In this document: positions 1-5,232 of the stretch, piece after piece | How positions within the stretch are numbered: position 1 is the first letter of the stretch | Layout: the number at the start of each line of letters is the position of its first letter | Origin: Nitrospirota bacterium | Lineage (GTDB): Bacteria; Nitrospirota; Thermodesulfovibrionia; Thermodesulfovibrionales; UBA6898 | Length of the DNA stretch: 5,232 bases | Assembly: GCA_021787505.1 (NCBI GenBank) | Contig: JAJYLU010000179.1 | Span: forward strand, 1-5,232 | Direction: 5' to 3' | Notes under the pieces: model-generated | Database searches by the model: none | The model's input: only the letters and a program-made list of their open reading frames with translations | What the model was told of the DNA's origin: nothing | Translations under genes and position numbers: made by a program

Positions 1-1358
1 GCTGCAATCATGATAGCACAGGAAAGCGAGATCCCGGCAATCGTCAGCAAAGACCTCAGGGGCCTTCTGCCGATGTTCCGCAGGATCATCCGTGTCGGCT
101 GCGCCAGGAACCTGCCGATGCCGAGTCGCTCCACTGCGGACCGCCGGTATTGCGCGGGCGGCTCGGGCCGCATCGCCTCCGCCGGCGGTAGCGTCGCGGC
201 CCTGTATACCGAGAATATCGTTCCTGCCAGGGTGGCGGAGACGGTGATGAAGGCGGCGGAAAGGGCGACAGAAGGCCTGAGTTCGAAGACGAGATACGGG
301 AAACGGTAGAACTCCATGTATACGCCGCCGAGCCCCTGCCCGAGCCTGATGCCCGCGGCTAGTCCTCCTGCAATTCCGAGAAACACTATGAGCAGCACCA
401 TCTTTGCATAATGGACCCCGATGGCGCTGTTACCGTACCCGAAGGCCTTCAGGATCGCGATCTGGTCGCGCTGGATGCCGACTGTCCTGCTGACAACGAC
501 GTTCAACAAAAAAGCCGAGACAGCGATGAAGATCGTTGGGAATATCTCGGCACTCCTCTGGAGCTGTTTGAACTCTTCGCTCAGGAAGCGGTGAGAGATC
601 TGGTCCTTCCTGCCGTAGGCGCCGAGACCTCCGTAGCGGTCGAGGAGCGCGTCGAGCATGACGATCACGTCCTCCGCATTCGCGCCGCGCGTGAGCGTCA
701 GCACTACGTCATTGAACGCCCCCTTCATGTTGTATGCGGTACCGAGAGCGTCACGCCCCATCCAGAGGATGGCATAGCGTCTGTAATCCGGACTGATCGC
801 ACCGGGCCTTGACTGGAGCACGAACTCCGGCGACAGGGCCGTGCCGACGATGACGAGCGTCTTCCATTTGCCGTTGATGATCGCGCCGAAGGTGTCGCCG
901 GGAGAGAGATGATGTGCTTCTGCGAATGCCTCGCTTACAAGCGCCTCGTTGTCTCTATAAGGTTCGACTATCCTGCCCTTTCTGATGTACGGTATGTTCA
1001 GCAGCGGGTCGCCGATGTCCGGCAGAGAGACTATCCGGGCGGTCACCGGTTCCGGGAAGCCTCTGATGTCGAGCTTCACGTCTGCGGCAACGCGGGTCTC
1101 CACGGTTTCCACACCGTGTATTTCCGCGATCCTCTCTTTCAGGCTGTCGGGGGCCCGTTTCAGCGAAGAGAATACCTCGGCAAAGCGATTGTCGCGGTAG
1201 AACCTGTCCCTCGTCATGTTCAGCGAGTCCATCGTGCCGATCAGCATCACATAGGTCGCAACACCGCTTACGATGACAAGGACAATGGCAAGGGCCTGTC
1301 CCTTCATCTTCCAGACGTCACGCAGGAGTTTGCGGTCGAGCATCGTGTAGGACTTCAC
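1..1358 (-). CDS. ABC transporter permease, FtsX/MacB family (partial, C-terminus beyond the left edge)
   Basis: Inner-membrane permease of a type VII (MacB/LolCDE/FtsX-like) ABC transporter. These proteins do not form a classical channel; they couple ATP hydrolysis to movement of an extracytoplasmic domain. Reading from the GTG at 1358, 452 codons are open and continue past the edge. Visible parts: a short cytoplasmic N-terminus; TM1 about residues 21-41 ([17 protein letters not shown]); a long extracytoplasmic MacB-like domain about 45-270; TM2 about 273-290 followed by the FtsX coupling-helix motif [10 protein letters not shown] (about 299-308); TM3 about 319-336; TM4 about 363-384. A second module then begins ([20 protein letters not shown], about 423-442), repeating the N-terminal arrangement, so the full protein is probably a double-module permease of about 800 residues. 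I chose the GTG because it overlaps the ATPase stop (GTGA) and has GGGAG about 10 nt upstream; an in-frame ATG lies at 1343. The substrate cannot be told from sequence. Confidence 0.88.
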   Translation of the reverse strand, partial: MKSYTMLDRKLLRDVWKMKGQALAIVLVIVSGVATYVMLIGTMDSLNMTRDRFYRDNRFAEVFSSLKRAPDSLKERIAEIHGVETVETRVAADVKLDIRGFPEPVTARIVSLPDIGDPLLNIPYIRKGRIVEPYRDNEALVSEAFAEAHHLSPGDTFGAIINGKWKTLVIVGTALSPEFVLQSRPGAISPDYRRYAILWMGRDALGTAYNMKGAFNDVVLTLTRGANAEDVIVMLDALLDRYGGLGAYGRKDQISHRFLSEEFKQLQRSAEIFPTIFIAVSAFLLNVVVSRTVGIQRDQIAILKAFGYGNSAIGVHYAKMVLLIVFLGIAGGLAAGIRLGQGLGGVYMEFYRFPYLVFELRPSVALSAAFITVSATLAGTIFSVYRAATLPPAEAMRPEPPAQYRRSAVERLGIGRFLAQPTRMILRNIGRRPLRSLLTIAGISLSCAIMIA

Positions 1359-2065
1359 CAGTGGAGTTCTCCCGGTCTCTTTTTCACCGCGTTTGTGGTG
1401 ATTTCCGATATCCGGCCGTCACTCAGATGGATGACACGGTCGGCCATTCCGGCGATGTCGGCGTTATGGGTGATGATGACCGTGGTCGTGCCCAGCTCAC
1501 GGTTTGCCCTTTCAAGCGCCTCTAATACCTTGATCCCGGTCGAAGAATCAAGGGCGCCCGTGGGTTCGTCGCAGAGGAGGACGTCCGGGTTCTTCGAGAC
1601 TGCCCGCGCGATCGCCACGCGCTGCTGCTCCCCGCCCGACATCTGGGCCGGAAAGTGGTCGAGCCTCTCGCCGAGCCCGACGAGACCGAGGGCGTCTTCG
1701 GGCCTCATCGGCTTTTTTGCGATGTCTGTGACGACGGCGACATTCTCGCGGGCGGTCAGGCTCGGTATGAGGTTATAGAACTGAAAGATGAAGCCGACGT
1801 GATAACGGCGGTATTCGGTAAGTTCGCGCTCATTAGCCGTGGTGAGGTCTTTCCCCCGGTAGGTCACGACTCCCTCCGATGCGGTGTCCAGGCGGCCAAG
1901 GATATTGAGGAGCGTGGATTTTCCGCTGCCCGAAGGGCCGAGCAGAACGACGAGTTCTCCCGCAGAGAGTTCGAGATCGATGCCGCGGAGGGCGTGTACC
2001 TGTACCTCTCCCATGCGGTAGAGTTTTTTGAGGCCCTTTACTTTAAATACGACATCTTCAGATAT
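1355..2065 (-). CDS. ABC transporter ATP-binding protein, MacB/LolD type (start codon appears to be ATA)
   Basis: Cytoplasmic ATPase subunit that would dimerise and drive the permease encoded immediately downstream. Numbered from the first in-frame ATG (2014), it shows Walker [10 protein letters not shown] (26-34), Q-loop Gln78 in [10 protein letters not shown], signature [14 protein letters not shown] (125-138), Walker B VLLCDEPT (145-152), D-loop GALDS and H-loop His183 in ITHN. This spacing is typical of the LolD/MacB subfamily. The ATG at 2014 is probably not the start. The frame stays open upstream and encodes 17 more residues ending KGLKKLYR, which supply the first beta strand and the A-loop Tyr that stacks on adenine. 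This extension begins at ATA (2065-2063), 6 nt after a perfect AGGAGG; no ATG, GTG or TTG occurs in frame before the stop at 2149-2147. If ATA is not used, the gene is 1355-2014 and lacks the A-loop. Family assignment is firm; the start is inferred. Confidence 0.9.
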   Translation of the reverse strand: MSEDVVFKVKGLKKLYRMGEVQVHALRGIDLELSAGELVVLLGPSGSGKSTLLNILGRLDTASEGVVTYRGKDLTTANERELTEYRRYHVGFIFQFYNLIPSLTARENVAVVTDIAKKPMRPEDALGLVGLGERLDHFPAQMSGGEQQRVAIARAVSKNPDVLLCDEPTGALDSSTGIKVLEALERANRELGTTTVIITHNADIAGMADRVIHLSDGRISEITTNAVKKRPGELHW

Positions 2066-2071
2066 CGGGCA

Positions 2072-2077
2072 CCTCCT
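2072..2077 (-). promoter_or_regulatory. Shine-Dalgarno AGGAGG that decides the ABC ATPase start
   Basis: AGGAGG (followed by T) on the minus strand is the strongest ribosome-binding site in the window. The only start in the ATPase frame at a proper distance is ATA at 2065-2063 (6-nt spacer TGCCCG). The ATG at 2055-2053 is in another frame, opens only five codons and is 16 nt away. The GTG at 2072-2070 overlaps the site and stops after four codons. The ATG at 2014 is nearly 60 nt away. Confidence 0.65.
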
Positions 2078-2103
2078 GGCCGGCCGTGATGAACGCGTCC
2101 ATG

Positions 2104-2115
2104 CTATAGCTATAG
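2104..2115. promoter_or_regulatory. Perfect 12-bp palindrome CTATAGCTATAG upstream of the ABC operon
   Basis: The 12 bases are exactly self-complementary and lie 38 bp upstream of the proposed ATPase start, where a promoter or operator for the ABC operon would be expected. On the minus strand it contains TATAGC (2113-2108), a fair -10 box, with TTTACT (2138-2133) a possible -35 at a rather long 19-bp spacing. It could therefore be a promoter overlapped by a repressor site, or simply an AT-rich chance dyad. The operator role is inference. Confidence 0.3.
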
Positions 2116-2291
2116 TATGCCATTGCCGTAAGAGTAAATGTCTACCCTAATATTACATAAATCAGGACAGTGAAGAAGGCGGATGTGATGGAAAAAAGTC
2201 CATAATCAGCGGCTCAGCACAGCCCCGGGTGCGGCCGGCCAAACTTTTCCGGAAGTTACTAAGAAGTTCATAAGTATGAAGACATTCTATT

Positions 2292-2403
2292 ATAAAATCC
2301 CTCCTAACCTCTCTTTGCTAAAGGGAGGAAGGTTGCCCCTTTGGAGTAACGCCCCCGCCTTCGGCACCCCCTCTTAAGATAAGAGGGGAAGGGGGAGTTA
2401 TGA
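2292..2403. repeat. Palindromic two-hairpin repeat element (MITE/REP-like)
   Basis: The segment is built of two hairpin arms in inverted orientation. Left arm: CCTCTCTTT (2308-2316), loop GCT, AAAGGGAGG (2320-2328), paired throughout with one G-T wobble. Right arm: CCCCTCTTA (2368-2376), loop AGA, TAAGAGGGG (2380-2388), a perfect 9-bp stem. The outer ends also resemble each other as inverted repeats: the left end reads ATAAAATCCCTCCT on the plus strand and the right end ATAACTCCCCCTT on the minus strand. A small GCC-TTC-GGC hairpin (2358-2366 region) sits between the arms. This GC-rich, folded block in otherwise AT-rich spacer DNA looks like a non-coding dispersed palindromic element. Only one copy is in the window, so dispersal is not shown here. 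Neither arm is followed by a good T-tract on either strand. Confidence 0.5.
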
Positions 2404-2563
2404 TACCGGAGAGGGGTGCGGGGAGATTTTACATTCAATGTTCTTTTACCTATGCACCAATTAGTAATTATTGCAGAAGCTGCGTTTACGTGAATCAGAA
2501 TCTGATCCTGCCGCTTTTATGGCTATTTTTCAGCATGTCCGCCTCTTCCTTATACAATGAGGG

Positions 2564-3655
2564 CTACCTTTGTATATCAAACGCCTCGGCGACGCTTTTA
2601 TGGACGATCCCGCCCCGGTAGGTATTGAGCGCGCTCTTTATCGAAGGGTCTTCGCCGACCGCCTTTTCGACCCCCAGGTTCGCGATTGTCTTTATGTATG
2701 GCAGCGTCGCGTTCGTGAGCGCGATCGTCGAGGTCCGTGGGAAGGCGCCGGGCATGTTGGCGACCGTGTAATGGATGATGCCGTCGACGGTGTAAACGGG
2801 ATTGTCATGGGTAGTCGGCCTGGAAGTCTCGGTGCACCCGCCCTGGTCCACCGATACATCGACAATCACCGCCCCTTTTTTCATCGACCGGAGCATGTCT
2901 CTCGTGATCAGCACCGGCGTCCTGCCGCCGGGCACGAGCACCGCGCCTATCACTATGTCGGCATCCCTGATCTCTTCAGCCACGTCATGGGCGGTCACAG
3001 GGAGCGTATGGATCCTCCCCATGAACAGCTCGTCGAGCCTTTGAAGTTTGTCAGTCCCCTTGCTGATGACGACCGTATCCATCCCGAGGCCGATGCAGAC
3101 CCTCGCCGCGTTGCCGCCCACGACACCCGCCCCGAGGATGAGCGCCTTGGCCGGCCTGACCCCGGCGACCCCGGTTGCCAATACCCCTGTGCCGCCGTGG
3201 ATCATCTGAAGGTAATAGACACCCATGAGCGGCGCCATCCTGCCGGCCACTTCGCTCATGGGGGAAAGGAGCGGGAGGCCCCCTTCTTTTTCGAGGGTCT
3301 CATATCCTATTGCGGCAATTTCCTTCTCCAGAAGAAACTCGGTGAGGCTTCTGTTCGGCGCAAGATGGAGGTACGTGAAGATCGCCTGTCCGGTCCTCAA
3401 GAGGCCGTATTCCTCCGGCAGCGGCTCTTTTAGTTTGACGATGAGGTCGGACTTTTGGAAGAGGACGCTTCTCTCAACGACGTCTGCGTCGGCATCGAGG
3501 TATTCGTCATCCCGGAACCCGCTTCCTGCTCCTGCGTCCTTTTCGACCAGCACGGTGTGGCCCGAACTTTTGAGCTCCTTTACCCCGGATGGTACGATGC
3601 CGACCCTGTATTCCTCTTTTTTTATTTCCTTCGGGACCCCGATTATCATCTTCAT
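2564..3655 (-). CDS. ald: Alanine dehydrogenase
   Basis: Catalyses reversible oxidative deamination of L-alanine to pyruvate and ammonia (EC 1.4.1.1) in the cytoplasm, linking alanine use or synthesis to central carbon and nitrogen metabolism. The 363 residues are near-full family length. The N-terminal catalytic domain begins with IGVPKEIKKEEYRVG, giving pyruvate-binding Arg17, followed by Lys76 in KLKEPLPEEY and catalytic His97 in TYLHLA. The Rossmann motif GAGVVG (175-180) follows, then IVIGAVLVPGG (234-244) and Asp270 in DVSVDQGG, the second catalytic residue, with CVANMP-like VANMPGAFPRTST after it. All active-site residues are present. One oddity: the Asp that ends the second Rossmann strand in NAD-dependent enzymes is Ser198, followed by Lys199. 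The ATG overlaps the upstream gene's stop (ATGA) and has no good Shine-Dalgarno of its own, so translation is probably coupled. A second ATG two codons on (M3) matches the usual family N-terminus and is an alternative start. Confidence 0.96.
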   Translation of the reverse strand: MKMIIGVPKEIKKEEYRVGIVPSGVKELKSSGHTVLVEKDAGAGSGFRDDEYLDADADVVERSVLFQKSDLIVKLKEPLPEEYGLLRTGQAIFTYLHLAPNRSLTEFLLEKEIAAIGYETLEKEGGLPLLSPMSEVAGRMAPLMGVYYLQMIHGGTGVLATGVAGVRPAKALILGAGVVGGNAARVCIGLGMDTVVISKGTDKLQRLDELFMGRIHTLPVTAHDVAEEIRDADIVIGAVLVPGGRTPVLITRDMLRSMKKGAVIVDVSVDQGGCTETSRPTTHDNPVYTVDGIIHYTVANMPGAFPRTSTIALTNATLPYIKTIANLGVEKAVGEDPSIKSALNTYRGGIVHKSVAEAFDIQR

Positions 3656-4092
3656 TCGAAAAAGGAAAGGATCTCAGCCTTTTTCTTCTTGGTCAGGTTC
3701 GCCGAAACGTTCTTTGCAAGCCTCGCCTTCGCCCCGGAGGAGAGCTTTTGGACTATGCGGCTGTTGATCCCGGCCGGGGCCGCAAGATACCATTCCGTGC
3801 CGTTTTCCTTCAGGAGTATCTTTTCGATATCTCCCGCGATGCACTTAATCATCTTCTTCTCGGACTCGTGTTCGATGTTGTGAGTTTCACCGTTTCCCGC
3901 CGCCGTGCCGTCCTTGCCGCCCATAAGCCCGAACTTTCCGTTGGCGTCGCTGTATTTCTCGGATAATTTGCCGTGCGCCTCGGTGGAATCATAGCTCTCG
4001 ATCAGTTCCAGATGCGGGCTTTCCAAAGGTTTCTGTGTTACGCCGTACGCCTTGAAATGACCCAAGTCTACTGCGATTATTATCCTGTCCAT
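3652..4092 (-). CDS. Host attachment / baeRF-family protein (eRF1-domain-like), 146 aa
   Basis: Small soluble protein resembling the 'host attachment protein' family, which has been grouped with bacterial relatives of archaeal-eukaryotic release factor domains (baeRF). Biochemical function is unknown and the 'attachment' name is historical. Features matching the family: a beta strand opening IIIAVDLGHFKAY (4-16); a glycine-rich loop FGLMGGKDG (about 54-62); a His/Glu-rich helix NIEHESEKKMIKCIAGDIEKIL (about 72-93); the strand WYLAAPAGI (101-109); and the C-terminal AKARLAKNVSANLTKKKKAEI (121-141), the family's usual basic end before a helix. No signal peptide or TM segment. The start is ATG at 4092 with AAAGGGG 4 nt upstream and a good promoter 50 bp upstream. 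The frame stays open upstream to 4746, but that part is antisense to ftsH and not credible. The stop overlaps the ald ATG. Family call by pattern recognition only. Confidence 0.72.
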   Translation of the reverse strand: MDRIIIAVDLGHFKAYGVTQKPLESPHLELIESYDSTEAHGKLSEKYSDANGKFGLMGGKDGTAAGNGETHNIEHESEKKMIKCIAGDIEKILLKENGTEWYLAAPAGINSRIVQKLSSGAKARLAKNVSANLTKKKKAEILSFFE

Positions 4093-4143
4093 AGGACCCC
4101 TTTCTCTCAAGATTACTCTATTTAGTTCGGTCTCCTCAGTTCC

Positions 4144-4172
4144 ATTGTATCCGTTTATGGACGGCTTGCAAA
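4144..4172 (-). promoter_or_regulatory. Sigma70-type promoter of the baeRF-ald unit
   Basis: On the minus strand TTTGCA (4172-4167, 4 of 6 to TTGACA) and TACAAT (4149-4144, 5 of 6 to TATAAT) are separated by exactly 17 bp. Transcription would start near 4137, leaving a 5' leader of about 45 nt before the ATG at 4092 with its AAAGGGG ribosome-binding site. The spacer contains a small dyad CCGT-N6-ACGG (4151-4164). No terminator is visible between the two genes, so ald would be co-transcribed. Confidence 0.55.
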
Positions 4173-4231
4173 GAGGAAAAAGTGACGCCTGTGGGTGGGT
4201 GCTGAAAAAATGGACTTCGGCGGGAAAGCAC

Positions 4232-4260
4232 TTCCGAATTTGGGGATAAGATGCTACAAT
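4232..4260 (+). promoter_or_regulatory. Extended -10 promoter of ftsH, placed for a leaderless transcript
   Basis: TGC-TACAAT (4252-4260) is an extended -10 element with a 5-of-6 hexamer. The best -35 at 17 bp is weak (TTCCGA, 4232-4237), as is common for extended -10 promoters. The hexamer ends 6 nt before the ftsH ATG (4267), so the expected first transcribed base is at or next to that A. No Shine-Dalgarno is seen just upstream of the ATG. A promoter further upstream cannot be excluded. Confidence 0.45.
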
Positions 4261-4266
4261 TACAGC

Positions 4267-5232
4267 ATGGCGGAAAAGGAAGACCCTAACGTAAAGGAGA
4301 ACATCTCGGAAAAACTGAAAAACCCGCAGTGGCGGATGGGGATCGTTATCGTCCTCGTTTTTCTGGTCATGCTTATCTGGAGCCAGTATTTCGCCCCTTC
4401 CGGGCCGCAACAGTACGACGTAAGCTACACCCGGTTCATCGATCAGCTCAACGCCGGAAACATCAAGTCTGTCTCTATAAAAAAGCTCCAGGTGACGGGC
4501 GAGTTCATCAAGGGGGTAGATATCACGTACCCTGGAGAAAAGAAACCCGTGACGGTCAAGGATTTCCGGACCTATCTGCCGTCTTTTCAGGGGGAGGGGC
4601 TTCTTGCGGAGCTCGAAAAAAAGAACGTGACGATCACCGTCGAGCCGGAGGAGGGGAGGTCGCTCTTTTGGCAGTTCGTCATCGGCATCCTCCCGTGGGT
4701 GGTGATCATCGGGGTATGGATGCTGATCATGAGGAGGGCGCAGCACCAGATACAGGGCGGTCCCGGGGGGCTTTTCACCTTCGGGGCGAGCAAGGCGAAG
4801 CTCTTCGACGCGAAAAAGCCGAGCGTCACCTTTCGGGACGTAGCGGGCATGGACAACGTGAAGCAGGAACTCCGTGAGACGATCGAGTATCTGAAGGACC
4901 CTTCGAGGTACGCACAGATCGGGGCGAAGGTCCCGAAGGGTGTGCTTCTGGTCGGACCGCCAGGGACCGGCAAGACGCTTCTTGCCAGGGCCACCGCCGG
5001 CGAGGCGGGCGTGCCTTTTTACAGCATCAGCGCGTCGGAGTTTATTGAAATGTTTGTGGGGGTGGGCGCTTCACGCGTGAGGGACATGTTCCAGAAGGCG
5101 AAGTCTTCTCACCCGAGCATAATCTTCATCGACGAGATCGACGCGGTCGGTCGTACGCGCGGGGCGGGGCTGGGTGGTGGACACGACGAAAGGGAACAGA
5201 CCCTTAACCAGCTCCTGAGCGAGATGGACGGC
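4267..5232 (+). CDS. ftsH: ATP-dependent zinc metalloprotease FtsH (N-terminal part, truncated by the right edge)
   Basis: Membrane-anchored AAA+ protease that forms hexamers and degrades misassembled membrane proteins and short-lived cytoplasmic regulators. The 322 codons visible give a short cytoplasmic N-terminus, TM1 about residues 25-40 ([16 protein letters not shown]), a periplasmic FtsH-extracellular domain about 41-133, TM2 about 135-155, a [17 protein letters not shown] linker (164-180), then the AAA+ domain. That domain shows [16 protein letters not shown] (187-202), Walker A GPPGTGKT (230-237), pore loop [12 protein letters not shown] (262-273), Walker B IIFIDEID (285-292) and the highly conserved [17 protein letters not shown] (301-317). 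The second region of homology and the HEXXH zinc site lie beyond the window. The ATG at 4267 lacks a Shine-Dalgarno; ATG at codon 24 (4336), just before TM1, is an alternative but would remove the whole cytoplasmic N-terminus. It is divergent from the baeRF-ald unit. Confidence 0.97.
   Translation, partial: MAEKEDPNVKENISEKLKNPQWRMGIVIVLVFLVMLIWSQYFAPSGPQQYDVSYTRFIDQLNAGNIKSVSIKKLQVTGEFIKGVDITYPGEKKPVTVKDFRTYLPSFQGEGLLAELEKKNVTITVEPEEGRSLFWQFVIGILPWVVIIGVWMLIMRRAQHQIQGGPGGLFTFGASKAKLFDAKKPSVTFRDVAGMDNVKQELRETIEYLKDPSRYAQIGAKVPKGVLLVGPPGTGKTLLARATAGEAGVPFYSISASEFIEMFVGVGASRVRDMFQKAKSSHPSIIFIDEIDAVGRTRGAGLGGGHDEREQTLNQLLSEMDG

Larger units (their letters stand above)
2066..2563. other. Gene-free intergenic region between ald and the ABC operon
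   Basis: About 500 bp separate the ald stop from the ABC ATPase start on the same strand. No frame on either strand gives a product that looks like a protein; a 73-codon plus-strand frame at 2400-2621 is low-complexity and runs into ald antisense. The region is visibly more AT-rich than its flanks apart from the GC-rich palindromic repeat at 2292-2403. It also holds a 12-bp palindrome (2104-2115), a small dyad ATCAGA-A-TCTGAT (2494-2506) and a weaker GCAG-AAG-CTGC (2473-2483). I see no clear rho-independent terminator after ald: no strong stem is followed by a proper T-tract on the minus strand. Read-through from ald into the ABC genes is therefore possible. Confidence 0.6.

Noticed and set aside
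909..1778. Plus-strand 289-codon frame across the permease-ATPase junction
   Set aside because: Antisense to two genes with unmistakable ABC motifs. Its composition (Arg/Ser/His-rich, no domains) is that of a GC-driven shadow frame.
2368..2388. Right-arm hairpin as a rho-independent terminator
   Set aside because: The stem is perfect, but neither strand has the following T-tract. On the plus strand it is followed by AAGGGGGAG and on the minus strand by GTGCCG.
2280..2410. CRISPR-like repeat array
   Set aside because: The similar segments are inverted arms of one palindrome, not direct repeats with regular spacers.
2400..2621. Plus-strand 73-codon frame in the ald-ABC spacer
   Set aside because: Starts inside the palindromic repeat and ends inside ald antisense; no SD and no motif.
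2570..3433. Plus-strand 287-codon frame opposite ald
   Set aside because: Fully antisense to alanine dehydrogenase. Rich in Arg, His, Asp and Pro without recognisable motifs.
4093..4746. Upstream extension of the 3652-4092 gene to a 364-codon minus-strand frame
   Set aside because: The extra 218 residues are Pro/His/Asp/Arg-rich, lie antisense to ftsH and across its promoter, and match nothing. The ATG at 4092 has an SD, a promoter and the family's N-terminus.
4587..4994. Minus-strand 135-codon frame opposite the ftsH AAA+ domain
   Set aside because: It is the antisense shadow of ftsH: its [10 protein letters not shown] stretch is what the reverse strand of a Walker A region commonly gives, a known annotation artefact.

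Overview
This is a chromosomal segment from a moderately GC-rich, probably Gram-negative bacterium. The gene styles (MacB/FtsX-type exporter, alanine dehydrogenase, FtsH) and a GC-rich palindromic dispersed repeat are compatible with Nitrospirota or Desulfobacterota, but no marker here fixes the phylum. Every gene is housekeeping or transport in character. I see no tRNA, rRNA, CRISPR array, transposase or phage gene.

Layout. Positions 1-2065, minus strand: an ABC export operon of an ATPase (1355-2065) followed by a large FtsX-family permease that runs off the left edge (1-1358). The two overlap by 4 bp (GTGA). The ATPase lacks a usual start codon where family comparison and an excellent Shine-Dalgarno place it; the codon there is ATA. 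Positions 2066-2563: about 500 bp without a credible gene, more AT-rich than its surroundings, holding a 12-bp palindrome just upstream of the ABC operon and a roughly 110-bp palindromic repeat made of two hairpins. Positions 2564-4092, minus strand: a two-gene unit of a small host-attachment/baeRF-type protein (3652-4092) and alanine dehydrogenase (2564-3655), overlapping by 4 bp (ATGA). Positions 4093-4266: a divergent promoter region. Positions 4267-5232, plus strand: the N-terminal 322 codons of the membrane AAA+ protease FtsH, running off the right edge.

How the genes relate. The ABC pair would form one inner-membrane, ATP-driven exporter or mechanotransmission complex. Alanine dehydrogenase interconverts alanine and pyruvate plus ammonia. 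Its NAD-ribose Asp appears replaced by Ser followed by Lys, which may mean NADP(H) use. It is translationally coupled to the small baeRF-like protein, and that unit diverges from ftsH. The ftsH start has no Shine-Dalgarno but has an extended -10 box placed so that transcription could begin at the ATG itself (a leaderless mRNA).

No wholly new system is evident. The points most worth checking are the ATA start of the ABC ATPase, the Ald cofactor residues, the possible leaderless ftsH transcript, the baeRF-ald coupling and the two-hairpin repeat.
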